In this document: in pieces, positions 51,796-59,783 of the stretch
How positions within the stretch are numbered: position 1 is the stretch's first letter
How the letters are laid out: each line of letters opens with the position of its first letter
Assembly (NCBI GenBank): GCA_903921785.1
Contig: CAIXRH010000252.1
Location: 1-64,000, forward strand
Length of the DNA stretch: 64,000 bases
Reading direction: 5' to 3'
DNA from: an uncultured Pseudomonadota bacterium
GTDB taxonomy: Bacteria > Myxococcota_A > UBA796 > SXON01
Translations under genes and position numbers: made by a program
Notes under the pieces: model-generated
Seen by the model: the letters and a program-made list of their open reading frames with translations, nothing else
Database searches by the model: none
Told to the model about the DNA's origin: nothing

Positions 51796-52218
51796 GGTCG
51801 GGATGCTCCGGCGCGAGGTTCGGATCGCAAGTTCGACCGGGTTTGGAGGAACTTGAATCGTGGACCTCCCCATTTTCGTGGAGCGTAGAGAAAGATTCTC
51901 CCTGGAGCGACCCGTTCGGATCTCCGAGAGGATGCCGCGCTGAGGCGACCGGCCAACCCGAGAGGGGTCGCGCTCCGGACGGGAACCAAGGGTTGGATGC
52001 CGGGGGCGACGGAGGTGCGCCGAGTGTGCTGCCGGCGAGACGTCGTCGGGTTCGGCCCCCACGGGCGCTCGCGCCGGTTGTGTATAGGCGTTTATCGGTA
52101 TCCGGCTATCGGTCGTCGGAGGTTGGGGAGTTCCGCGCGCCCCGCCCCGCCGCGTGCGCAGTGCCCCGCTCCCTCCGCGCGTGGTGACGCCCCGCGGACG
52201 CGACGACGCGGCCGGGGG
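51796..52218. other. 423-bp intergenic region upstream of the chemoreceptor
   Basis: No convincing gene in either strand. It holds a GAGAA/TTCTC inverted pair near 51889-51901, a GGAGG/CCTCC pair around 51845-51868, and an unusually AT-rich patch (52079-52113) with three TATCGG/TATCCG-like words in a row. On the minus strand the patch contains CCGATA and ACCGATAA, similar to a sigma-28 type -10 element, but a matching TAAA at the right distance is not seen. Confidence 0.4.
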
Positions 52219-53241
52219 TCAGGGGGGCGGCGTCGGCCCGCCCACCAGCTTCCCGATCTCCACGGCCGCCGCTTCCCCCACCAACCGGTTCCCCGTGGCG
52301 TTGAGGTGGCCGTGATCCAGAGGCAGGACGAGAGCTTCGCCGCCCTTGTCCACGCAGCAGGTGCGCAGGTCCACGATCGGAGTCCCCGTGCGCTCGCTGT
52401 AGGTGCGGGCCCAGGGGCCGGAGAACCGCTCGTCGCGGACCTCGCCGAGGAGATCGGCGAGGAAGGGGAGATGGCCGATGGCCACGGTGCCGTGAAAAGC
52501 CTTGGCGTCCGAGCGGATCCGGTCGAAGTTGTCGTCCCGCTCGGCGGCGCTCACCCGGGGCACACGCACCTCGGCGGACGCGTCGCGCCCGGGGACGAGC
52601 GCCGCCTCCGCGGTGAGCGGGAAGATCGCCTGCCGCAGCACCTGGTAGATGCGCGAATTGAGCGCGAGTTGGGTGCGCACCCAGGCGGTCGGGCCGGCCG
52701 CACCCTCCAGGTGCTCCCGGTCGGACACCAGCACCCGATTGTCATCGTGCATCGGGACGAAGACCACGGTGAGGTCCGGCTGGTAGCGCGCGACCACCGT
52801 GTGGAAGATCTGCTCCATCTGGGTGGTTGTATACCCAGGTTGTCCGCCGTTGAGCACCTCCACGTGGCGCCCCTGGGCTTCGAGCGCGGCGGCGAGGCTG
52901 TCGGCCACCGTCTCCCCGTCGTTGACCCCCCACCCGAATGTCGTGGAATCCCCGAGGAGCGCCACCCGCGGCACGCCGGGGGTGCGCGCGGGACGCAGCG
53001 TGGTGCGCAGCCCGTCGGCGTTGGTGGTGAGCACGAAGGACGTGCCTTCGCGGCCGGTCATCTGCTGGTGGTCGGTCTGCGGGAGCATCCGCCAGCCGCC
53101 GATCGCGTCCGCCTGGTAGGCGGGCTGCACGCCGCCCAGCCGCAGGCCGAGCTCCGTCAGGTACAGCACGAGGACCACGGCGATCGCGGAGAACGCGAGG
53201 TTCCGACGGAGGGTGCGACGGCGGCGATCTGCGCGGGCCAC
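52219..53241 (-). CDS. SGNH/GDSL hydrolase-like protein with N-terminal TM anchor
   Basis: A 340-residue protein starting at GTG 53241. Residues about 13-35 are hydrophobic and preceded by a run of arginines, giving a signal anchor. The SGNH features are block I GDSTTFGWG (serine), a glycine/asparagine block LNGGQPGYTT, and block V D-x-x-H in LDHGHLNATG. It resembles the gene at 38083-39087 in layout but is unlinked. Extracytoplasmic deacylase or acyltransferase activity on glycans is the family expectation; no substrate clue. It lies between a chemoreceptor control region and an ICMT-like gene on the same strand, 61 bases downstream of the latter. Confidence 0.75.
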   Translation of the reverse strand: MARADRRRRTLRRNLAFSAIAVVLVLYLTELGLRLGGVQPAYQADAIGGWRMLPQTDHQQMTGREGTSFVLTTNADGLRTTLRPARTPGVPRVALLGDSTTFGWGVNDGETVADSLAAALEAQGRHVEVLNGGQPGYTTTQMEQIFHTVVARYQPDLTVVFVPMHDDNRVLVSDREHLEGAAGPTAWVRTQLALNSRIYQVLRQAIFPLTAEAALVPGRDASAEVRVPRVSAAERDDNFDRIRSDAKAFHGTVAIGHLPFLADLLGEVRDERFSGPWARTYSERTGTPIVDLRTCCVDKGGEALVLPLDHGHLNATGNRLVGEAAAVEIGKLVGGPTPPP

Positions 53242-53302
53242 GAGGGGTGCGCCCTAACCCGGTCCTCATTTTGGGGATGCGGGCAAGCCCCTGAGCGGCA
53301 CC

Positions 53303-53974
53303 CTACCGCTCGCTCCCGCTCGCCCGGGGATCGTGCGCTGCGGGGCCGTCGCCGCCGAAGGGCCAGGGGATGAGGAGCCCGCTCCGCGCCTTCCATGCGG
53401 CGAAGGCGGGGTACCGGGCGAGGCTGCGCTCCTTGCGGAGCATGAACGGCGTCCACACCGCGGCGACGATCCCCAGCACCCAGGCCACCGCGAGCCAGTG
53501 GTCCACGAGGAGCACGAAGCTGCCGTAGATCAAAAGCTCGCCGAGGTAGTTGGGGTTGCGGGTGCGGGCCCAGAGGCGGGTGGTGAGGAGCGTCCCCGGC
53601 GCGAGCTCCATCGACAAGGTCTTCTGCATGTCGGCGGCGAAGTGCAGGAAGGTTCCGAGCCCGAACGCGGCGATGGCGGCGGCGATCCGCGGCGGCGAGG
53701 CCTCGCGGCCGGAGCCGATGAGCAGCCAGGGCAGGAGCCAGTAGGTGAACGCGCCGAGGCCCACGAGGAGCCCGAAGCCGCGGGCCGGGGCCTCCCAGCT
53801 CCGGTCCCCGAAGATCGCCGACTTCAACGCCCACATCACCCCGTAGGTGCCGTGGACGCCCAGGTACACCCACGCGGTCGGGCTCGCCCAGGCGTCGCGG
53901 CTCGCCATGAGCGCGAGCACGAACGGGCCGACGAGGAGCTTGGAGGCATCGATGAGGTGGCGCTGCCGGAGCAT
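53303..53974 (-). CDS. Isoprenylcysteine methyltransferase/DUF1295-like membrane protein
   Basis: A 223-residue polytopic protein with about five hydrophobic segments. The diagnostic stretch is LWARTRNPNYLGELLIYGSF (about 133-152), the cofactor-binding element shared by ICMT, PEMT, NnrU and steroid-reductase-like (DUF1295) enzymes, and a final WKARSGLLIPWPF tail. Such enzymes use SAM or NADPH at the membrane; which reaction cannot be told. Its ATG is four bases after the stop of the repeat lipoprotein, so the two form an operon. The C-terminal end is polar and Arg/Ser-rich. Confidence 0.75.
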   Translation of the reverse strand: MLRQRHLIDASKLLVGPFVLALMASRDAWASPTAWVYLGVHGTYGVMWALKSAIFGDRSWEAPARGFGLLVGLGAFTYWLLPWLLIGSGREASPPRIAAAIAAFGLGTFLHFAADMQKTLSMELAPGTLLTTRLWARTRNPNYLGELLIYGSFVLLVDHWLAVAWVLGIVAAVWTPFMLRKERSLARYPAFAAWKARSGLLIPWPFGGDGPAAHDPRASGSER

Positions 53975-53978
53975 CCGC

Positions 53979-54545
53979 CTACTTCTTGTCCTTTCCCTTG
54001 CCGATCACCGTCTTTCCGCCGATGGAGAGCCCGCCCTTGCCGAGCTCCACGCCCTTCTCCCCGCCGATGCGCACCCCCTTGGTGTCCCCATCCTTGCCGA
54101 CGACGACGCCCTTCTCCCCGCCGACGCGCACGCCCGTTGTGGACTCGTCCTTGCCGACGAGCACGCCCTTCTCGCCGCCGACGCGCACCCCCTCGACGTC
54201 CTGCTTCTCCCCCACGACCACGCCCTTGTCGCCGCCGACGGTGACGTTGTGCTCTTCGTCGGGCGCGGTGCGCGCGGCGGTCTCGGTGCTCGCGGTCGCG
54301 GCGGCGCTCGCGCGGGGGCCCGCGGCGGGCTTCGCGGCTACGGCGGGCTCGGCCGGAGCAGCGGTCGGGTCCCCGGGATCGAGCTGCCCGGCGGCGACGT
54401 TGGACGCGCCTGCATCCATCGGGGGCGGCGGCGGGGGCGGCGGGGCCTCTGCGCTCGTGGGCGAGGTGAACGCGTGGAGGGCGGCGCGCACCCGCTCGCA
54501 GCCGGAGAGCGCGAGCAGCAGCAGGACGGCGGTGGACCAACGCAC
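53979..54545 (-). CDS. Lipoprotein with 19-residue tandem repeats
   Basis: A 188-residue lipoprotein. The GTG at 54543-54545 is chosen: GGAGG lies five bases upstream, TATGAT (54569-54574) is the likely -10, and the signal peptide then reads as a compact one ending in ALSGC. An ATG at 54572 overlaps the -10 itself and is less likely. After a Pro/Ala-rich linker (about 30-95), four to five repeats of about 19 residues follow, each of form GVRVGGEKGVxVGKDxxT, with glycine and valine in fixed places, suggesting a beta-helix or beta-roll. The C-terminus is lysine-rich. Operon with the ICMT-like gene. Function unknown. Confidence 0.7.
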   Translation of the reverse strand: MRWSTAVLLLLALSGCERVRAALHAFTSPTSAEAPPPPPPPPMDAGASNVAAGQLDPGDPTAAPAEPAVAAKPAAGPRASAAATASTETAARTAPDEEHNVTVGGDKGVVVGEKQDVEGVRVGGEKGVLVGKDESTTGVRVGGEKGVVVGKDGDTKGVRIGGEKGVELGKGGLSIGGKTVIGKGKDKK

Positions 54546-54613
54546 GGGGGCCTCCGAGGACCCAGCGATCATAACGGGACGCGGGGGGCCGCGCGGCGGC
54601 GGCCCCCCTGCGC

Positions 54614-54619
54614 TATGAT
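54614..54619 (+). promoter_or_regulatory. -10 like hexamer TATGAT, leaderless start
   Basis: TATGAT is eight bases before the ATG at 54628. A second TATGAT on the other strand (54569-54574) serves the divergent lipoprotein gene. Confidence 0.5.
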
Positions 54620-54627
54620 CGTGGTCC

Positions 54628-55020
54628 ATGCGCTCGCTCTTCTCCGCCGCGTTCGTCGTCGCGCCGCTCTTCGCCACCGGCTGCATGATCTACGGGCCGA
54701 ACCACGGCCCCGACGAAGACGAAGGCGGCCTCGAGCCCGAGGGCACCTACGCGGGTGAGTGCCACGACGGGGAAGACGATGACCGTGACGGCCTCGTGGA
54801 CTGTCGGGACGACGACTGCGCCGACGCCGCGAATTGCCAGACCAAGGACGTGGTCGACCCCGACGACTCGGCGGCCACGGAAGACTCCGGCGCGGTCGAT
54901 GAGGAGGGCGCTTCCGCGCTGCTCGGGCCCGACCCGGTGGAGCGGTACGCGGTGCCGGTCACCACCAGCGTCGCGATCGTGGGGCTGGCGCTCGGCGGGC
55001 TCCGCCGTCGGCGGGGCTGA
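54628..55020 (+). CDS. Small acidic lipoprotein with C-terminal TM and Arg cluster
   Basis: A 130-residue lipoprotein: signal peptide with lipobox ATGC (cysteine at 19), an acidic mature part with two short Cys/Asp motifs (ECHDGEDDDRDGLVDC, DDDCADAANC) typical of single MopE-like metal-binding units, an Asp/Ser/Thr-rich stretch, and a C-terminal hydrophobic segment (about 109-125) ending in four arginines. The tail resembles MYXO-CTERM-type sorting signals, though the usual Cys before the helix is missing. The leaderless promoter supports ATG 54628. The next gene starts seven bases after its stop. Function unknown. Confidence 0.7.
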   Translation: MRSLFSAAFVVAPLFATGCMIYGPNHGPDEDEGGLEPEGTYAGECHDGEDDDRDGLVDCRDDDCADAANCQTKDVVDPDDSAATEDSGAVDEEGASALLGPDPVERYAVPVTTSVAIVGLALGGLRRRRG

Positions 55021-55027
55021 GCGCCCC

Positions 55028-56512
55028 TTGGCGGACGTCGAGCGTCCCGAGATCGGCGTCTACGACCGGGTTCGAGTCGACGAGCCCGGGTGGCCGGGCG
55101 CGCTGACCCGCAGTGAGTCTTTCAGCGTCCTCGACGCCCCCCCGCCCGCCGGCACCCCGTGGCACGTCGAGGAGCCCCCTTCGGTGGACACGTTCTACGC
55201 CTGGGAAGGCGCGGAGGCGCTGGCCCTCGAGCCCTGGACCGAAGCCGGGCAGCGGGGCGCCGGGGTGAAGGTCGCGGTCTTCGACGTGCAGTGGTTCAAC
55301 GCGGAGGAGCTGCCGGAGGAGCTCGGCGACGCGCAGAGCCACGACTGCGAGGGCACGCGGAGCTGTGACCTGCCGATGGACACGCTCCACCCTCGTTACT
55401 CCTGGGAGGAGGGCAGCCACGGGGTGGCGTGCGCCGAGATCGTCCACGACTACGCGCCCGACGCCGAGCTGCACCTCGTGCGGGTGAACGGGCCGACCAC
55501 CTTCGAGAACGCGGTGGACTGGGCGATCCGCAACGACATCGACGTGGTGAGCCTCTCGATGTCGTTCTTCAACAACAGCTTCCACGATGGCACCGGGGTG
55601 ATGAACGACGCCGCGGCCCGCCTCGCCGACGCTGGAACCCTCCTGGTGAGCAGCTCCGGCAACTACGCGCAGGAACACTGGTCTGGCGAGTGGCGCGACC
55701 TCGACAACGACGGCTGGCTCGACTTCCCCTGGGGCAGCTCCTACCTCCCGATCCACTACAACGAGGGCGGCGGCGGCGCGGACATCTCCTGGGACGAATT
55801 CTCCGCGTGTGGCCGTAACGACTTCGACGTGTACGCCGTGAACCGGGACGGGGAGCTCGTGGGCGCCGCCGAGGACGTGCAGGACGGCAACGGCGACCAC
55901 TGCGCCCCGGTGGAGCACCTCTCCGTCCACGCCGACACCGAGGACTGGTACTGGCTGCGCATCCACCGTCGCCGCGGGGCCGGCGCCGTGAAGCTGGCGC
56001 TCCTCGCAAAGGGGGGGAGCGTCTACTTCCAGGAGCCAGGCGGCCTCGCCGACCCGGCCTCTGGCGCCTCCACGTTCACCGTCGGCGCCGTTCGGGCTGA
56101 CGGATACGCGCACAACGGCCCCGAGTTCTTCAGCTCCACGGGGCCCACCCACGCCGGGGCGCCGAAGCCGGACATCGCGGGGCCCGACGGCCTCTCCAGC
56201 CGCATCTATGGCTCCTCCGGGTTCTACGGCACCAGCGCCAGCACGCCCGCGGTCGCGGCCACCATCGCGCTGATCCTCGGCGAAGACCCTGACCTCACGC
56301 CCCGTCAAGCCGCGGACCGCCTCGCCGCGAACACCCTCGACGGCGGCTACACCTGGAGCGCGCCCGACGGAGAGCTCGGCGCCGGCCGGGCCCGCCTCTG
56401 GAGCCTCGGCGACGAAGATGCGAACGGCTGTGCGGGTGGGGGGGCTGCCGCGATCGTCGCGCCCCTGCTATGGTGGGGGAGCTTTCGTCGGAGAGGCGGG
56501 TGTCCTCGTTGA
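55028..56512 (+). CDS. Subtilisin-like (S8) serine protease with MYXO-CTERM-like tail
   Basis: A 494-residue S8 protease with an intact triad: D86 in VAVFDVQ, H131 in GSHGVA and S403 in GTSASTP; the oxyanion N212 is in SSSGN. The N-terminal 70 residues look like a prodomain fragment. The tail has an NGCAGGG motif, a hydrophobic segment and Arg residues, which resembles the MYXO-CTERM sorting signal (Cys, TM, Arg cluster). The only plausible start is TTG 55028, seven bases after the previous stop, implying coupling to the small lipoprotein gene; no ATG or GTG fits before the catalytic Asp. No N-terminal signal peptide is visible from this start, which conflicts with the sorting tail. Confidence 0.75.
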   Translation: MADVERPEIGVYDRVRVDEPGWPGALTRSESFSVLDAPPPAGTPWHVEEPPSVDTFYAWEGAEALALEPWTEAGQRGAGVKVAVFDVQWFNAEELPEELGDAQSHDCEGTRSCDLPMDTLHPRYSWEEGSHGVACAEIVHDYAPDAELHLVRVNGPTTFENAVDWAIRNDIDVVSLSMSFFNNSFHDGTGVMNDAAARLADAGTLLVSSSGNYAQEHWSGEWRDLDNDGWLDFPWGSSYLPIHYNEGGGGADISWDEFSACGRNDFDVYAVNRDGELVGAAEDVQDGNGDHCAPVEHLSVHADTEDWYWLRIHRRRGAGAVKLALLAKGGSVYFQEPGGLADPASGASTFTVGAVRADGYAHNGPEFFSSTGPTHAGAPKPDIAGPDGLSSRIYGSSGFYGTSASTPAVAATIALILGEDPDLTPRQAADRLAANTLDGGYTWSAPDGELGAGRARLWSLGDEDANGCAGGGAAAIVAPLLWWGSFRRRGGCPR

Positions 56513-57432
56513 GCTTTCTCTTGCTGGCCGGCTGCCACGTGTTCGAGTCCGCACTCGTGGAGTGTACGTCGGACATGCCTTGCGCCGTCCCCGACGACAC
56601 CGCGGTCGATACCGCGGATTCCGGCGTTGATACGGCGGATACCGGCCCCACCGGCACCCCGTCGGTCGGCTGGGTCACCTCGATGACCGGCGGCGGCAAC
56701 AGCGTGGTCCGGGTCTTCGATCCGGTCACCGGCGAGGTCGCCCAGGAGTGGACCGGCTTCGGCGAATACTCGGGTGCTGCCTACTACGAGCCGGAATCGC
56801 AGGCGGCGGTGCTGGTCGCCGTGAACTACGTGATTCAGCTGAAGGCGGACGGCAACGTCGGTACGATCGGGGAGGGCCCGGCGTCCGAGGCCTACGACAT
56901 CACCCACCTCGGCCCCTACATGCTCGCCGCCTACCGCGGCGGGCTCGCCGAGCTCAGCGCCGACTTCAGCCACAACGAGGATGTGCTCCCGGCCGGGTCC
57001 CTGGCCGAGATCCGCTTCGTCGGCGGCGGGCGGAACATCGCCTACTACGTCGATCCCACCGATGGCGGCCCCGACCTCTGGAGCATCGACACCACGGGGC
57101 TCTCGAAGCTGGTCCTCCAGGACTACGACACGAGCCTCACCCGCGCCACGAACATCTTCGTCGGCCCCGACGACAAGCCGTTCGGCTGTAGCACCGCCGG
57201 CGCGATCTACGACGTCGGCGCCCTGGCCGACGGCAACACCCACCCCTACGCCTACTACGACGACGGCCTCACCGACGTCGCGGACTGCGCCTGGGATGCG
57301 GGGAACAAGACCTTCCTCCTCTACTCTCCCACCCGGGGCGTCCTCCGGGTAGACCTGTACGGGCACGGCACCTGGGTGTTTGCACCTTCCGCCGGCTACG
57401 AGTACGCTCGGGTGTACTGGTACGGGAACTGA
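56500..57432 (+). CDS. Lipoprotein with beta-propeller-like domain
   Basis: A 310-residue lipoprotein. GTG 56500 is chosen because GGAGAGG precedes it and a TATGGT hexamer (56469-56474), inside the end of the protease gene, would give a leader of about 20 bases; the resulting signal peptide ends in LLLAGC. An Asp/Thr/Ala linker (about 30-55) leads to a beta-rich domain with repeated VxxFDPVTGEV-, SAAYYEPES- and WSIDTTGL-like strands, consistent with a WD/YVTN-like propeller. Four cysteines lie in the mature part. The stop is coupled to the next gene by TGATG. No enzyme motif; likely surface binding protein. Confidence 0.7.
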   Translation: MSSLSFLLLAGCHVFESALVECTSDMPCAVPDDTAVDTADSGVDTADTGPTGTPSVGWVTSMTGGGNSVVRVFDPVTGEVAQEWTGFGEYSGAAYYEPESQAAVLVAVNYVIQLKADGNVGTIGEGPASEAYDITHLGPYMLAAYRGGLAELSADFSHNEDVLPAGSLAEIRFVGGGRNIAYYVDPTDGGPDLWSIDTTGLSKLVLQDYDTSLTRATNIFVGPDDKPFGCSTAGAIYDVGALADGNTHPYAYYDDGLTDVADCAWDAGNKTFLLYSPTRGVLRVDLYGHGTWVFAPSAGYEYARVYWYGN

Positions 57433-59777
57433 TGCGGCACGCCACCCTTCCGCTGCTCCTGCTCCTCTCGGGTTGTGACGGTTGCCAGCCCACCGAAGAC
57501 CTGCCCGACGTGGTGGAGGCCATCCCGAACACCCCCGCCGCGCTGTGGGTGGGCCAGGGCTCCGGGGTCGGCGTGGCCGAGGTCCCCGTGCTCACGGTGA
57601 ACGAGATCGGCGCCGCGGTGGCCGGTAGCGACGTGAGTCTCGCCTCGGGTGCGGCGCTCACCGCGGCCACCGCCACCCCGGACGCCTACGGGTACGCCTG
57701 GGCGGAGGTCACGGGTACGGGCACCGGCGCGTGGGACGTGGCGGCCACCGCCAGCTCGCTCACGGGCACCGGCATCGCGTTCCTCACCGCTCGTCCCGAC
57801 GTACACGTCGCGTTCTCCGCGTGGCTCTCCGGCGGGCAGGACACCCCCATCGCCCACGCCGGCAACGGCCTCGCGGTGGCGAAGGGGAAGGAGCTCTGGT
57901 GGATGCCCGAGGCCGGCGGGGCGCCGATCCGGGTGCTCTCGCTGGGGGATGACATCCAGGGTGTGCGCGCCACCACGCTCGATGCCGACGGCGTCGGCGA
58001 CCTCCAGGTGTGGAGCGCCAGCGAGGCCGTGCTGCTTCGTGGCCGCGGGGAGGGCGGGCTCGCGTTCGCGGGGGGCTGGCGCCCGAAGGGGGGCGAGGTG
58101 CGCGCGTTCACCGTGGCCCGCCTCAACGAAGACGAGCTGCCGGACGTGCTGCTCGTCTCGGGCGATGCGAACGCCTGCACCATCATCTGGATGGAGTACG
58201 ACGGGGACGAGTGGATCGCCCAGGCCGCGCTCGACCAGGACTTTCCGGCCCACGGCGCCACCGCCGAAGACCTCGACGAAGACGGCCTCGCCGAGGTCAC
58301 CGTGCTCACCGGGGACGGGCTGCTCCGTCGTTATTCGTGGCTGGGGGCAGAGGAGGGCTGGCTGGCGCTCACCACCGCTGACAGCTCCCTCGGCCTCTCG
58401 GAGGGCGCGACGCTGTACGGCGGCTTCGACTTCGATGACGACCTGCTCGACGACATCTTCGTCGTCGGTCCGAAGACGGACGGCGGCGGCTACGGCGCCT
58501 TCATCGTCGCCACCGGCGGCGACATCCCGATCACCTACGAGCTCGCCGGCAACATCAAGGACCCCTCGACCATCGGCACCGCCGTCGCCGACGCCGACGC
58601 CGACGGGCTCCCCGACTTCTTCATGTCCACCCCCGGGATGCTGTACCGCGGCGACTGGCAGGCCGAGAACGGGATGTTCCTGCTCGACAGCTACGCCCAG
58701 GTGCCGACCTCCCTGGGGCTCGACGCCGCCGATGTCACCGGCGACGGCTACGTCGACCTCCTGGTCTCCCGCGCCGCGGCCGTGGCGCTCTCCGGCACCT
58801 CGATCCCGGATGATCCGGACACCGAGGACGACGAGTCCGTGGCGTGGAAGTTCGCCACTCCGTTCACTGGGCTGTTCGACATCGGCCTTGTCGGCGACCC
58901 CTGGGTGGGCGACTTCAACGGCGACGGCCTGGTCGACGTGGTGTCGTTCATCGAGAACGGCGACCCGGGAATCCAGGCGTTCTACGGGACCGCCGCCAAC
59001 GGCGACACGTCGGAGAACCTCCGCGCGGCCCGGGCGATCGCGCTGGCCTCCACCGACATCCCGTTGGACCTCGCCGTGTGCGACGGCTCGGTCTACACCC
59101 TGTTCGAGAGCGGCACGGGCACCGTCACCCGGATCTACGGGATCGATGGGTTCGGGGTGCTCTCGCTCCAGGGCACCGTCGAGACGGACGGGGGGAAGCA
59201 GCTCGCCTGCGGCACCTTCGCCAATGGCGAGGCCGCCGTCACCGACGACGCCGGGAACGTGATGTGGGTGAACGTCGGCAAGCCCGACACCGTGGAGGCC
59301 GGCGTCGGACCGTGGGGCGACATCGTCGGCGTCGATCGCGACGGCGACGGCGTCGATGAGCTCGAGGGCTGCCCCGGCGCCTGCACCATCGCCGCCGCCG
59401 ACTTCGACGGCGACGGCCTCGGCGACCTCGCCTGGTCCGACGGCACCGACACCACCGTGTCCATCGGTGGGCTCGAGACCCAGCTCGGCTTCGGCGGCGC
59501 GGTCTCCGCCAGCGACGCCGACGGCGACGGCGTCCCCGATGTGCTCGTCCAGGCCGACGGGGTGCTCGCGGCCTGGCGCGGCCTCGGCGGCCGCGTGGGC
59601 GTGCCCTTCGCCAGCTACATCGCCCGGGACACCCGCGGCCGCGCCTACTCCGGCGACCTCGATGGCGACACCGTCCCCGACGCCTTCTGGCTCGGCGACG
59701 AGCGGGTGGCCGATGACAACGCCGATTGGACGGGCACCCTGCTCTACGCCCGCGCCCCCGACCTCGCGACCCCCTAG
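57432..59777 (+). CDS. FG-GAP/VCBS repeat lipoprotein
   Basis: A 781-residue lipoprotein: signal peptide ending in LLSGC (cysteine at 15). Residues 20-120 form an invasin/Big-like beta domain; the rest carries at least seven FG-GAP/VCBS calcium-binding units of the form DxDxDGLxDxxV (for example TTLDADGVGDLQV, AVADADADGLPDFFM, VGDFNGDGLVDVV, AADFDGDGLGDLAW, ASDADGDGVPDVLV). These fold as a seven-bladed propeller on the cell surface. Its ATG overlaps the upstream stop, so it is co-translated with the lipoprotein of 56500-57432. It parallels the FG-GAP protein at 2854-4872 but lacks MopE repeats. Confidence 0.85.
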   Translation: MRHATLPLLLLLSGCDGCQPTEDLPDVVEAIPNTPAALWVGQGSGVGVAEVPVLTVNEIGAAVAGSDVSLASGAALTAATATPDAYGYAWAEVTGTGTGAWDVAATASSLTGTGIAFLTARPDVHVAFSAWLSGGQDTPIAHAGNGLAVAKGKELWWMPEAGGAPIRVLSLGDDIQGVRATTLDADGVGDLQVWSASEAVLLRGRGEGGLAFAGGWRPKGGEVRAFTVARLNEDELPDVLLVSGDANACTIIWMEYDGDEWIAQAALDQDFPAHGATAEDLDEDGLAEVTVLTGDGLLRRYSWLGAEEGWLALTTADSSLGLSEGATLYGGFDFDDDLLDDIFVVGPKTDGGGYGAFIVATGGDIPITYELAGNIKDPSTIGTAVADADADGLPDFFMSTPGMLYRGDWQAENGMFLLDSYAQVPTSLGLDAADVTGDGYVDLLVSRAAAVALSGTSIPDDPDTEDDESVAWKFATPFTGLFDIGLVGDPWVGDFNGDGLVDVVSFIENGDPGIQAFYGTAANGDTSENLRAARAIALASTDIPLDLAVCDGSVYTLFESGTGTVTRIYGIDGFGVLSLQGTVETDGGKQLACGTFANGEAAVTDDAGNVMWVNVGKPDTVEAGVGPWGDIVGVDRDGDGVDELEGCPGACTIAAADFDGDGLGDLAWSDGTDTTVSIGGLETQLGFGGAVSASDADGDGVPDVLVQADGVLAAWRGLGGRVGVPFASYIARDTRGRAYSGDLDGDTVPDAFWLGDERVADDNADWTGTLLYARAPDLATP

Positions 59778-59783
59778 GCGGCC

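Noticed and set aside
52080-52115. Sigma-28 type promoter for the chemoreceptor gene
   Set aside because: A CCGATAA-like word is present on the minus strand, but no TAAA-type -35 at about 15 bp, and it is nearly 300 bases from the start codon.
54546-54572. ATG 54572 as start of the repeat lipoprotein
   Set aside because: It is part of the TATGAT -10 hexamer; the GTG at 54545 has a good ribosome-binding site and gives a better signal peptide.
55060-55090. tRNA T-loop-like GGTTCGAGTC
   Set aside because: It lies in the protease reading frame and no acceptor stem or anticodon arm can be formed around it.
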